Below, piece after piece: positions 27,436 through 39,979 of a stretch of 64,000 nucleotides of DNA. Position numbers and translations under genes: made by a program. The notes beneath the pieces are model-generated. The model saw only the letters and a program-made list of their open reading frames with translations. It did not search any database and was not told the origin of the DNA. Source of the DNA: Frankia sp. AgB32 (lineage in GTDB: Bacteria; Actinomycetota; Actinomycetes; Frankiales; Frankiaceae); assembly GCF_023243045.1 (NCBI RefSeq), contig NZ_JALKFX010000009.1, positions 24,908 to 88,907 of the forward strand, written 5' to 3'. Each line of letters begins with the position of its first letter. Position 1 is the first letter of the stretch.

Positions 27436-30400
27436 ATGGCGCTGAGCAACCGCGACCGCATCGACCGGATGTTCCAGATCCTTGCCCCGACGCTGGACGA
27501 CTTCATCTCGTCGGTGATCGGTCAGGATGACCAGGCGCTGGGGGCCGAGTGGACGAAGCTGGTCCAGGCGAAGGACGTCAAGAACGGCGCGTCCGCGACC
27601 AAGGGCTATGACCCGCTCGACCCGCAACTCCAGTTCCGCATGCTCACCGAAGGCAACATCACAGGCGGCCACAAGCCTGGCTGGTATCCGTTCAACCAGG
27701 TCGTCGGGCGGGCCGGCGAGACCTACGCCAGCGAGCTGCGCGAGGCGCGCAATGACTGGGCGCACAACCGGCCGTTCACCGACGACGACGCCTACCGTGC
27801 GCTCGACACGGGGGAACGTCTTCTCAAGCTCATCAAGGCCAACGCTGAGGCCGACGCGGTCGGTGGCATCCGGCAGAACCTGCGGCGGGTGACCGCCGAC
27901 AAGGATGATCGGAGGGTTCTCAAGGCCGCGGTCGTCAACCCGGAGTCCACCGGGCTCAGGCCGTGGCGCGAAGTGCTCCAGCCCCACGACGACGTCGCCA
28001 CCGGCAACTTCCACGCCTCCGAGTTCGCCGCCGACCTCTACAAGGTCGCCACCGGCGGCGAGGTCGACTCCGACTATGCCGACCCCGTCGAGTTCTTCCG
28101 GCGCACCTACCTCACCGAAGGTCTGCGCGACCTGATCGGCCGCGCTGTGCGGCGGCTGGCGGGTGACGACAACGCCTCGCCGGTGATCAACCTGCAGACC
28201 AACTTCGGTGGCGGCAAGACCCACTCGATGCTGTCGCTGTGGCACGTGGCCGCCGGGCTTCCTGTGGGCGAGTTCCCGCAGGAGACCCAGGAGCTGCTCA
28301 CGACCAACGGCTACCAGGGCACCAGGGTGAACCGGGTCGCGATCGTGGGCAACCACCTCAGCCCGTCCGGTGTCACCAAGGACGATGGCACCCACGTCAA
28401 CACGATGTGGGGTGAGCTGGCCTGGCAGCTCGGCGGCGCCAAGGCGTACGCCCTCGTCGCCGCGGCGGACAGCGACCGCACCCACCCCGGCGAGGCGCTC
28501 CACACGCTGCTGGCGACGTACGCGCCCGCCGTCATCCTGATCGACGAATGGGTCGCCTACGCCCGCTCCCTCGTCGGTCGCGACGACCTGAAGGGCGGCA
28601 CGTTCGACGACCAGTTCACCTTCGCCCAGTCACTGACCGAGGCGGCCAAAGGCACCTCGGGTGTCCTGCTTGCGATCTCGATCCCTGCCTCGGAGACCGG
28701 TGACGACACCGAGATCGTGGTCGGAAGCGCCGAGGAGGTCGGCGGCGCCAACGGGCTTGAAGCCCTGAAACGACTGCAGAACGTTGTGCGCAGGGTCGCC
28801 GACCAGTGGCGCCCGGCGTCGTCGGACGAGGCGTACCACATCGTCCGGCAGCGGCTGTTCAAGCAGCCGGACGCCGCCGCGCTCGCCGCGATCGGCGCGA
28901 CCGCCAAGGCGTATGTGGAGCTGTACCGCAAGTACACCGACGACTTCCCGCGCGAGGCGCGCGACAACTCCTACGAGATGCGCCTGCGGCGCACCTACCC
29001 GATCCACCCGGAACTGTTCGATACGCTGTACGAGGAATGGTCCTCGCTGGAGCGCTTCCAGCGCACCCGCGGTGTGCTGCGGCTGATGAGCACGGTGATC
29101 CACGCGCTCTGGACGGGCGAGGACGCCTCGCCGCTGATCATGCCTGGTTCGATCCCGCTCGCCACCGCGAACGTGAACGCCGAGCTGACGCAGTACCTCC
29201 AGGACTCCTGGAAGGCGATCATCGACGCCGATGTCGACGGCCCGAACTCCGAGCCGGCGCGCATCGACAAGGAGAAGCCGCTGTTCGGCCAGCGGGCGCT
29301 GACCAGGCGACTCGCCCGCACGGTGTTCTTCGGCGCCGCCCCGACCGTCGCGCCCGGTTCGGTGCACAAGGGCATCGGCACCCAGCGGGTCTTCCTCGGC
29401 ACGGCGATCCCCGGCGACGTCCCCGGCAACTTCCACAGCGCGCTGACCCAGCTCGGCGACCGGGCGACGTACTTCTACTCCGGCTCCGGCAAGTACTGGT
29501 ACGACCTCCAGCCCAACATCACCCGTACCGCCAAGGACCAGGCTGAGCGCCTCCACAAGGAAGACGTGTGGAAGGAGATCGTCACGCGGCTGCTCGGCCA
29601 GGGCCGCGTGAAGGGCGACTTCGCCGGCGTCCACGTCTGCCCGCAGACCGACGCCGACCTCCCCGACACGGCCGAGGCGCGCCTGGTCATCCTCCATCCC
29701 AAGTACGCCCACAAGCGGGGCAGCACCGATTCGGACGCCAGGAACTTCGCCCAGCAGGCGACCGAGCATCGCGGCAGCGCCAACCGGTCCAACCGCAACA
29801 TGCTCGTCTACCTTGCCCCCGACGAGGCCCGGCTGGAGGAACTCGACACCGCCACCCGCGACTATCTCGGGTGGAAGCACGTCCTCGACAACGAGGCCGA
29901 CCTCGACCTGACCCAGAACCAGAAGAAGCAGGCCACCCAGCGCCAGACCCAGGCCGACCAGACCGTCACGGCCAGGCTGCTGCAGACCTTCGTCTGGGCG
30001 CTCGTCCCGGCCCAGCCGGTACCGAAGCAGCCTTTCGTCCTGCGGGAGATCAAGGTCGAAGGTCAGTCGACCTCGCTCGCCGAGCGGGTGTCCCGCCGTC
30101 TCGGAAGCGACGGCGATCTCTCGACGCGGCAGGCCGCGTCGACGATCCGCCTGGCGATCAGCAAGGTTCCGGAGATCTGGAAGGACGGGCACGTCTCGCT
30201 CGGTGCCCTGTGGGGGCTCTGCTGCCAGTACCCCTACCTGCCTCGCCTGCGCGACAGGACGGTCCTCGACGCCGGCATCGTCGATCTGCCGCTGCTCTGG
30301 CAGACAGATGCCTTCGCCCTCGCCACCGGCTACGACGAGGCGGCCGGCCGCTACGTCGGACTGTGGCTACCCGAGGACAAGACCGCCGCGCCGGCGGCCA

Positions 30401-30816
30401 CCGACTCGCTGCTCCTGGTACAGCCCGAGGTTGCCCTCAAGCAGCGCGCCGCCGAAACCCCGCCGACGCCGGGTCTGGGAGAGACCCCGGGCGTGGGCGG
30501 GGGCGTGGGCGTTGACGTGGACAAGGACGACGCGAAGAAGCAGTTCAGGAAGGACGCCGACCACGACGGTGTCTACCGCCAGGTCAAGAGGCGGTTCTAC
30601 GGGGTGAAGACCCTGAACCCCGAGAAGATCGCCCTTGACTTCAAGAACGTCTCCGACGAGATCATCGCCAACCTTCGCCGGGACGGCACTGAGCTCGCCG
30701 TGAAGATCGAGATTGAAGCGACGATGAGCGGTGGTTTCGAGGAAGGCCAGGTCCGCACCGTCTCGGAGAACGCCCAGACCCTGAAGTTCGATCAGTCGGG
30801 CTTCGAGGAGGGCTGA
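27436..30816 (+). CDS. Swt1-type HEPN / DUF499 AAA ATPase
   Basis: 1126 residues, ATG one base after the methyltransferase stop. Residues 1-130 form a Swt1-like HEPN domain with RNDWAH at 105-110, the intact R-x4-H motif of HEPN ribonucleases. The rest is DUF499 (COG1483): Walker A-like NFGGGKTH (256-263) and Walker B VILIDE (366-371). A low-complexity Gly/Val linker near residue 1020 leads to a small C-terminal beta domain. The ATPase probably senses the state of DNA together with the helicase and methylase, and the HEPN part could act as an RNA-cutting effector (inference). It is the last gene of the cassette. Confidence 0.9.
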   Translation: MALSNRDRIDRMFQILAPTLDDFISSVIGQDDQALGAEWTKLVQAKDVKNGASATKGYDPLDPQLQFRMLTEGNITGGHKPGWYPFNQVVGRAGETYASELREARNDWAHNRPFTDDDAYRALDTGERLLKLIKANAEADAVGGIRQNLRRVTADKDDRRVLKAAVVNPESTGLRPWREVLQPHDDVATGNFHASEFAADLYKVATGGEVDSDYADPVEFFRRTYLTEGLRDLIGRAVRRLAGDDNASPVINLQTNFGGGKTHSMLSLWHVAAGLPVGEFPQETQELLTTNGYQGTRVNRVAIVGNHLSPSGVTKDDGTHVNTMWGELAWQLGGAKAYALVAAADSDRTHPGEALHTLLATYAPAVILIDEWVAYARSLVGRDDLKGGTFDDQFTFAQSLTEAAKGTSGVLLAISIPASETGDDTEIVVGSAEEVGGANGLEALKRLQNVVRRVADQWRPASSDEAYHIVRQRLFKQPDAAALAAIGATAKAYVELYRKYTDDFPREARDNSYEMRLRRTYPIHPELFDTLYEEWSSLERFQRTRGVLRLMSTVIHALWTGEDASPLIMPGSIPLATANVNAELTQYLQDSWKAIIDADVDGPNSEPARIDKEKPLFGQRALTRRLARTVFFGAAPTVAPGSVHKGIGTQRVFLGTAIPGDVPGNFHSALTQLGDRATYFYSGSGKYWYDLQPNITRTAKDQAERLHKEDVWKEIVTRLLGQGRVKGDFAGVHVCPQTDADLPDTAEARLVILHPKYAHKRGSTDSDARNFAQQATEHRGSANRSNRNMLVYLAPDEARLEELDTATRDYLGWKHVLDNEADLDLTQNQKKQATQRQTQADQTVTARLLQTFVWALVPAQPVPKQPFVLREIKVEGQSTSLAERVSRRLGSDGDLSTRQAASTIRLAISKVPEIWKDGHVSLGALWGLCCQYPYLPRLRDRTVLDAGIVDLPLLWQTDAFALATGYDEAAGRYVGLWLPEDKTAAPAATDSLLLVQPEVALKQRAAETPPTPGLGETPGVGGGVGVDVDKDDAKKQFRKDADHDGVYRQVKRRFYGVKTLNPEKIALDFKNVSDEIIANLRRDGTELAVKIEIEATMSGGFEEGQVRTVSENAQTLKFDQSGFEEG

Positions 30817-31041
30817 CCGGCCGACCAGCGCGTACCTAAGCACAGTCGGCGTGCTCAGGCGCCGTGGTGGAGCGGTCGAGGTCGACCAGGACGAGCTGGG
30901 GTCGGACGCGGCCTGGACGCGGAGACCGTCGGTGAAGGTGGCGGAGCCCGCTCCGCCGGTAGCGCAGCGGGTAAGGAGGTCGCGACGGCCCGGTCCGCTG
31001 GCCTGCGGTGCTGGCCGAGGACACGGTCGACTGCAGAGAAG

Positions 31042-31462
<421 letters not shown>

Positions 31463-31469
31463 GTGTTTC

Positions 31470-31475
31470 AGCATA
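31470..31475 (-). promoter_or_regulatory. -10 element of rnpB
   Basis: TATGCT on the minus strand, about 7 bp before the deduced 5' end of the RNA. No clear -35 element. Confidence 0.5.
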
Positions 31476-31620
31476 GGGCACCCGACGGCCTAGACTGCCA
31501 GGCACAGGGGAGCGACCTGGACGCTGCGGTGCCGGGCCGGTGTGGCGATGCGGGGACAGCGTCGCCGCGGTCGGGCGGGGCCCGGGGGCGGACGGGCGAT
31601 GCGCGATGGATGGGGCGATC

Positions 31621-32100
31621 ATGGCCGGACCGGATCAGCCGGGCAAGAAGATCAACGACACTCGCCCCCAGTGGCCGCAGCCGGCCGCCACCGCACCCGC
31701 GGTCCCGCCCGCCGGGGGCCTGCCCGTCCCACCGCCGCAGCCCGCCGGTGTCGGCGGCGCGCCGACGTCGCTGACCCCGCCGGGGCAGCCCGCTCCGTCG
31801 GTGCCGGGGGGTCCCGCGGGGCCGACTGGTGGGCCGGCGCCGCGGCGAGGGATCGCCTACACGACGTACGCGATCACTGTGCTCGTCGCCCTCATCGCGA
31901 TCCTGGTCGTCGTCTTCGTGGTGAAGAACGACGCGCGGGTGAGTATCTGGCTGTTCGGGACCACGAAGCAGATGTCGGTCGCCGGGGCGTTGGCCGCCTC
32001 GGCCGCTGCCGGGCTGGTCGTCGGCCTGCTGCTCGGGGTGATCCCGCAGATCAGGCTGCGCCGCGAGCTGCGGCAGCTGCGCCGCGCCACCCGCGGCTGA
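31621..32100 (+). CDS. LapA-like (DUF1049) membrane protein
   Basis: 159 residues. A Pro-rich cytoplasmic N-terminus of about 78 residues, then two transmembrane helices (about 83-103 and 122-144) joined by NDARVSIWLFGTTKQMS, the typical short loop of the lipopolysaccharide-assembly-A-domain family. It ends in a basic coiled tail (RRELRQLRRATR). In actinobacteria the role is unknown. The ATG at 31621 is the best start although the ribosome-binding site is weak. A strong terminator follows. Confidence 0.82.
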   Translation: MAGPDQPGKKINDTRPQWPQPAATAPAVPPAGGLPVPPPQPAGVGGAPTSLTPPGQPAPSVPGGPAGPTGGPAPRRGIAYTTYAITVLVALIAILVVVFVVKNDARVSIWLFGTTKQMSVAGALAASAAAGLVVGLLLGVIPQIRLRRELRQLRRATRG

Positions 32101-32110
32101 TGCCGCACTG

Positions 32111-32153
32111 ACCCACCGCACGCGCCCCGCCGCGCGTGCGGTGGGTGTTTCTT
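32111..32153 (+). terminator. intrinsic terminator
   Basis: Perfect 14-bp stem (ACCCACCGCACGCG at 32111-32124 with CGCGTGCGGTGGGT at 32133-32146), 8-base loop, then GTTTCTT. It ends the LapA-like transcript. Confidence 0.8.
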
Positions 32154-32461
32154 GTGGTGGCGGTTGGCGCCATCCATGGCCGCGTGGGTCCGGTTCGTGG
32201 TTGCCGTCCCGGAAGATACGCCGGGACAGTTGGGGGCGGTAGTTCTGCGGGGGCGTGCCAACGGTCGCCGTAATGTCTCTGGGTTCTGTGACCGGGCCGT
32301 CCGGGAAGCCGTGGCCGGGCAATGTTGCCCTGGCGACCGGATGGTGTCGATCACGGAAGCCGGCGTGCCCACCGTGCCGTGGCAGGAATCACGGGTTGGG
32401 TTTCCGTCGCTGTTTTGTTGTCGTGTTGGCCTTGAATGGTAACCATGATCTGGGAGGTTTC

Positions 32462-32698
32462 ATGGCAGAAACTCGTGCCATTCGCCGACCGGGTCGAACC
32501 GCGGGTCGGACTTTGGTCCGGTCGGGCGCGTCACGCGTCACCGCGGATCCGGGCGGCGGAACGAACGTGGCAGGCCGCAGGGCTGCTGGGAGCGGAACAA
32601 GGTCATCGCTGGAGGTGCCCGGCACCCTCGAAGAACCAGGAGAACTCGTCGACCGGTTCATTCTCGTGAAGGTCCGGCAGGACCTCTCCACGAGCTGA
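32462..32698 (+). CDS. 78-residue small hypothetical
   Basis: Preceded by a good ribosome-binding site (GGGAGG) 5 bp before the ATG. The product is Arg/Gly/Thr-rich and ends with GELVDRFILVKVRQDLSTS. No family recognised. The surrounding DNA (32154-33356) contains no other supported gene. Confidence 0.4.
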   Translation: MAETRAIRRPGRTAGRTLVRSGASRVTADPGGGTNVAGRRAAGSGTRSSLEVPGTLEEPGELVDRFILVKVRQDLSTS

Positions 32699-33185
32699 GG
32701 ACAGCGGTCACGGCGGCGCCTGTGGGTGCCGCCGTGGCTGGTACGTCTCGATATCCAGGTGTTTCCGCAGAACGACCCGCAGATCGCTCCGTCGGATAGC
32801 CGGTTGGGGTAACCGATAGGTGTGTCTTCTGGGTGCCGAATGGCCGGGTAGCTGCGGTTCCATCGGTACAGTCCAATTTGTGACGCCGCAGCGAACCGAA
32901 CCGTCCTGGAGGGCAATCCGGGCTCTTGGGCGGGCGCGCGCGCCGATCTTCGGGACGGCGGTGACGGCGCGCGTTTCGCGATGCCGGATCCGGATTGACC
33001 GGGTGACGGCCGAGGCGGGGCGGCCGCGGCTGGCCGAGATCCGGGTCAGCCGGCCGGCGGGACCAATGGACCGCCCGGCGGGGCGCGGACGGCACGGTCG
33101 GTCGCCCCGGCCGGTGGCCGCGACACACATCTGCGCCACAGATTGGGAGGGCACTGTGGGACGAGTCCAGGACCGAACCCACGGT

Positions 33186-33236
33186 GCCAGCCCGACCGGT
33201 GCCAGCCCGACCGGTGCCAGCCCGACCGGTGCCAGC
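33186..33236 (+). repeat. 15-bp tandem repeat before kinase gene
   Basis: Three full and one partial copy of GCCAGCCCGACCGGT in the leader region of the kinase. Confidence 0.9.
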
Positions 33237-33356
33237 GCCCTGAACGGCTCGGGACCGCACGGCGGGCAGGCACCGGCCGCAGGCTGACGACGGGGGCCCG
33301 GCCGGTTGGCCGGGCCAGGCGTCGGATGGTGAACAGGACGACGGAGGGAGGGCGAG

Positions 33357-36278
<2,922 letters not shown>

Positions 36279-36504
36279 TCTGTCCCGCCCGGCGGCCCCG
36301 CGGCCCCGCGGCCGTGAAATGCGCGGCGGCGATGTTTGCGGGCCGGCGGCAACGGCGCCGGCGGATACGCCGCGCCGCTCGATATTGTCTCGCGTCGACA
36401 GCCCTGGCGGGCGATCTGTTTCCGATGGCGACCGGCTCACCTGGTTTTGGTAACGGGTGGACGCGGAAGAAACCTCAGGGCAGGTTCTCGACTGGGGGTG
36501 CGCG

Positions 36505-36804
36505 GTGTTCCAAATTCTCTGGATCATCCTGGCCGGACTGGTGATCGGCGTGTTGGCTCGCCTGATCGTCCGGGGTAGGCAGGACATTCCGCTCTGGCTG
36601 ACCGTGGTCATCGGCATCGTCGGCGCACTCGTCGGCAATGTCATTGCCAGCGCGATCGGCGTGCGGCACACCGGCGGGATCGACTGGATTCGCCACATCC
36701 TGCAGGTCGGCGTCGCCATCGGTCTGGTGCTGCTGGTCGCCCCGCTGTGGGCGTCCCGCGTCAGTGGTCGCCCGCACGACCGGCATACCGCCGGGAGGGT
36801 GTGA
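36505..36804 (+). CDS. GlsB/YeaQ/YmgE-family membrane protein
   Basis: 99 residues, three hydrophobic segments: FQILWIILAGLVIGVLARLI, PLWLTVVIGIVGALVGNVI, and VGVAIGLVLLVAPLW. This is the transglycosylase-associated (Gly-rich membrane) family, often stress-induced; function unknown. The GTG at 36505 with GGGGG upstream is preferred to the longer frame from 36457. The 225 bp before it show nothing. Confidence 0.8.
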   Translation: MFQILWIILAGLVIGVLARLIVRGRQDIPLWLTVVIGIVGALVGNVIASAIGVRHTGGIDWIRHILQVGVAIGLVLLVAPLWASRVSGRPHDRHTAGRV

Positions 36805-36826
36805 CGACACCCCGGCCGGGGCGGTG

Positions 36827-37477
36827 TCAGCGGCCCCGGCGCACCCAGTCGTCGTAGTCGACGCTCTCCTCGCCGATGGTCGTGTCGTCGCCGTGGCCGG
36901 TGTGGACGACGGTCTGGGCCGGCAGGGTGAGCAGCTTCGTGCGGATCGAGGCGAGGATCGTCGGGAAGTCCGAGTAGGACCGGCCGGTCGCACCGGGGCC
37001 GCCGCGGAACAGGGTGTCGCCGCTGAACACGACCGGTTCCCCGCCGAGTTCTCCGAACAGGCAGATGCCGCCGGGGGAGTGACCGGGGGTGTGCAGGACC
37101 CGCAGGGCGCCGCCGCCGGGCAGTGCGACGAGCTGTCCGTCGGCGAGCGCCCGGTCCGGTTCGCGCCGCGGGTAGACGGTGCGCCACAGCACGGTGTCGT
37201 CGGGATGCAGGGCGATCGGGGCACGCACCAGGTCGGCGAGCTCCGCGGCGGCGTTGATGTGGTCGTTGTGACCGTGCGTGGCCACGATCGAGGTGACGAC
37301 CCGGTCGCCGATCGCGGCGGCGATCACCGACGGGTCGTGCGCGGCGTCGACGACGACGACGGAGTGGTCATCGCCGACGAGCCAGACGTTGTTGTCGACC
37401 GTGAACGACTGACCGTCCAGGGTGAAGTCACCGCGGGTGATCACCCGGTCAACCCGAAGACCCGTACTGCCGGTCAT
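36827..37477 (-). CDS. metallo-beta-lactamase fold hydrolase (GloB-like)
   Basis: 216 residues. The HxHxDH zinc motif appears as THGHNDH, with further ligands in HTPGHSPGG and SGDTLFRGGPG and a final HTGHGDDTTIGEE. This is the pattern of hydroxyacylglutathione-hydrolase-like thioesterases; in actinobacteria without glutathione the substrate may be a mycothiol or sulphur compound. Start at 37477 has GAGGGA before it; an ATG at 37489 is an alternative. The 37.5-38.2 kb stretch upstream has no supported gene. Confidence 0.9.
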   Translation of the reverse strand: MTGSTGLRVDRVITRGDFTLDGQSFTVDNNVWLVGDDHSVVVVDAAHDPSVIAAAIGDRVVTSIVATHGHNDHINAAAELADLVRAPIALHPDDTVLWRTVYPRREPDRALADGQLVALPGGGALRVLHTPGHSPGGICLFGELGGEPVVFSGDTLFRGGPGATGRSYSDFPTILASIRTKLLTLPAQTVVHTGHGDDTTIGEESVDYDDWVRRGR

Positions 37478-38207
37478 GACGTCCCTCATCCCCGATCGTC
37501 GCGGCATCCCCGATCGCTGCGACACCGTGTCACACGTCCGAGGCCGGTCACGTGCGGATGACCGGCCAACGGCTTCGGCCGCCGGGGTCGCCCGTGTCCG
37601 TGGCGGCACTGCTCGCCGTCTCGACCGTATCGGTCGGCATCGCGCCCGGTGGCGCCCCGGCACCGCGGACGGGCCGCCGGCGTGGACCGGCGGTCCTGGC
37701 CCCACCCGTTCGGGGCATCCGGGCCCGGGGTTGGGGGTCCCCGCGGGTTCCCGGCCGGACCTCACCGCCGCCCTGGGTGTCGCGACCACCGACCGGGGGC
37801 GCCCGGATGGTCAGCCACGAACGCAGTGGCACCGAAGTGGCAGCTCGTGGCGGGCGCCGGCGGACCGAATGCGGCCCCGGTCCCGGCGGCGTTCCCACCA
37901 TCCGGGCCACCGCCGTTCCACCCTCCGTGCGCCCAGAGGTCGAGATCGGGTAACCCTGGCGGCCGATGCCCGCGATGTCGGATAGGCCTTCGCGAGCCGT
38001 TCGCCGGCCGCCATACGCCGGAGTGACATCAATCCATCACACCAGGTGGATGATTTCGCACCCTTGTGGGCGGGCGATGGTCAACGTGCACAGGCCGCCG
38101 ATGCGCGACACGCCGCTTTGCGGCCACCCGACGCCCCCGAGAACGGGTCGATGTCGGTACGCTCCAACCGGTCCGTTTCTGCTCTTTGTAGAAGGAGCAA
38201 CCCGTCC

Positions 38208-39197
38208 GTGGTCCGTATCGCCGACACTCCCGCCGTCGAGTCCCCGATCCGCTTCTCCTATGGGGAGGTAACGGTCGGTGACCCCAGGCTGTCCGAAGAG
38301 GGGCGCCTCGAAGCCGGCGGCGGGAGTATCGATGAGGGGGTCGGCGAGCCCGGTCCCACCGGCCGCCCGCTGCCGTCCTTCCGTGTCCCCGCTCCGCTCA
38401 CCTCGCGCGGGCCCGCCTGGATCGTCGCCATGTGCAACCAGAAGGGCGGGGTCGGCAAGACCACCAGCACGATCAACCTCGGCGCCGCGCTCGCCGAGTA
38501 CGGCCGCCGGGTGCTGCTGGTCGACTTCGACCCGCAGGGCGCGCTGTCGGTCGGTCTCGGCATCAACCCGATGCAGTTCGACCTGACCGTCCACGACCTG
38601 CTGCTCGGCCGCGAGAACGACATCCGCGAGGTCATCGTGGAGACCCAGATCGACGGGCTCGATCTGCTGCCGAGCAACATCGACCTGTCCGCCGCCGAGG
38701 TGCTGCTGGTCACCGAGGTCGGCCGGGAGCACTCCCTCGCCCGCGCGCTCGCCCCCATCCTCGACGAGTACGACGTCATCCTCGTCGACTGCCAGCCCTC
38801 GCTGGGCCTGCTGACCGTCAACGCACTGACCGCCGCGGACGCCGTCATCGTCCCGCTGGAGTGCGAGTACTTCGCGCTGCGCGGGGTGGCGCTGCTGCTG
38901 CAGACCATCGACAAGGTCCGCGAGCGGCTCAACTCCCGCCTGGAGCTGGCCGGCATCCTCGCCACCATGTACGACGCCCGTACCCTGCACGCCCGCGAGG
39001 TGCTCGCCCGCGTCGTCGAACGCTTCCCCGACGAGGTGTTCCACACGGTGATCAACCGCACGGTACGGTTCCCGGAGACGACCGTGGCCGGCGAGCCGAT
39101 CACGACCTACGCACCGACCTCGGTCGGCGCCGCGGGTTACCGGCGGCTCGCGCGCGAGCTGATGGTCCGGCACGACACGCCACCGGCCGTCGGCTAA
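38208..39197 (+). CDS. ParA/Soj-family ATPase
   Basis: 329 residues. About 65 residues of variable N-terminus, then QKGGVGKTTS with the deviant Walker A (Lys79, Lys84), LLVDFDPQGA, and VDCQPSLGLL. It belongs to the chromosomal ParA-like group located upstream of scpA-scpB in actinobacteria, not next to parB. Role probably in chromosome organisation with the SMC complex. GAAGGAG at 38191-38197 supports the GTG at 38208; the frame is open from 38046. Confidence 0.92.
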   Translation: MVRIADTPAVESPIRFSYGEVTVGDPRLSEEGRLEAGGGSIDEGVGEPGPTGRPLPSFRVPAPLTSRGPAWIVAMCNQKGGVGKTTSTINLGAALAEYGRRVLLVDFDPQGALSVGLGINPMQFDLTVHDLLLGRENDIREVIVETQIDGLDLLPSNIDLSAAEVLLVTEVGREHSLARALAPILDEYDVILVDCQPSLGLLTVNALTAADAVIVPLECEYFALRGVALLLQTIDKVRERLNSRLELAGILATMYDARTLHAREVLARVVERFPDEVFHTVINRTVRFPETTVAGEPITTYAPTSVGAAGYRRLARELMVRHDTPPAVG

Positions 39198-39236
39198 ATC
39201 CGGCACTTTCGGCGATCGGGACGAAAAGGTAGCAAC

Positions 39237-39926
39237 GTGCTGTTCCATCTCGCCGAACCGGCGGCGCTTCTCGGGATCGCGGTCGCCTTCCTCCTCGGCG
39301 TGTACGCGCACGACGCCGCGCAGGTCCTTGCCGCCCGGCTGGTGCGTGACCCGACCCCGATGCGTGCCGGCCGGCTGACGACCGGGATCAAGCACCGTCT
39401 GAGCCCCTACAGCGGCCTCGCCGTGGTCATCGTGGGCCACGGCTGGGCCGAGTCCGTCCCGATGAACGACGTGTGGCGCAAGCGGCGCTTCCACGTCGCC
39501 GCCGCGGTCCTCGCCGGGCCCGTCGTCTACCTGCTGCTTGCCCTGGGCTCGCTGGCGCTGTTCCAGATCCTCGGCGACCACGCGTCGATCGAGCTGGGCA
39601 GCCGCGTGACCGAGGTGACCGTCGCGAACAGCTTCGCGGCGGAGCTCACCCTCTGGCTCGCGGTCACGTTCGGCTCGATGCTCATCGTCAGCCTCATCCC
39701 GGTGCCGCCGACCGACGCCGGGCGCCTGGTGTTCCTGCTCGGCCCGACCTCGGCGGGCTGGCGCAACGCCCACTACCGCCTCACCGAGGGCAACATCGGC
39801 CTGGTCATCCTGCTCGCGTTGTTGCTGCTGCCCGTGCTGTTCGCCGGGTTCCCGTCCGTCGTCGGCCAGCTGATCGGCCCGCTGCTGCGCGGGCTCGCCT
39901 CGCTGATCGGCCTCAACCTGGGCTGA
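39237..39926 (+). CDS. degenerate site-2-protease-like (M50) membrane protein
   Basis: 229 residues with about five hydrophobic segments. The position of the HExxH zinc motif reads HDAAQ (25-29), and the second M50 motif is IPVPPTDAG with Asp160. With the Glu and second His gone it is unlikely to be an active protease, and may be a membrane scaffold. It lies between the ParA gene and scpA, a placement conserved in related genomes as I recall. GTG start 39 bp after the ParA stop. Confidence 0.7.
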   Translation: MLFHLAEPAALLGIAVAFLLGVYAHDAAQVLAARLVRDPTPMRAGRLTTGIKHRLSPYSGLAVVIVGHGWAESVPMNDVWRKRRFHVAAAVLAGPVVYLLLALGSLALFQILGDHASIELGSRVTEVTVANSFAAELTLWLAVTFGSMLIVSLIPVPPTDAGRLVFLLGPTSAGWRNAHYRLTEGNIGLVILLALLLLPVLFAGFPSVVGQLIGPLLRGLASLIGLNLG

Positions 39927-39979
39927 GCCCGGACGATGGCCTGGATCATGCGCCGGGGGAACCCGCGTAGCGTGGCGCC

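Noticed and set aside
37478-38207. Frames of 100-187 codons on both strands before the ParA gene
   Set aside because: Low-complexity translations, no ribosome-binding sites, mutually overlapping.
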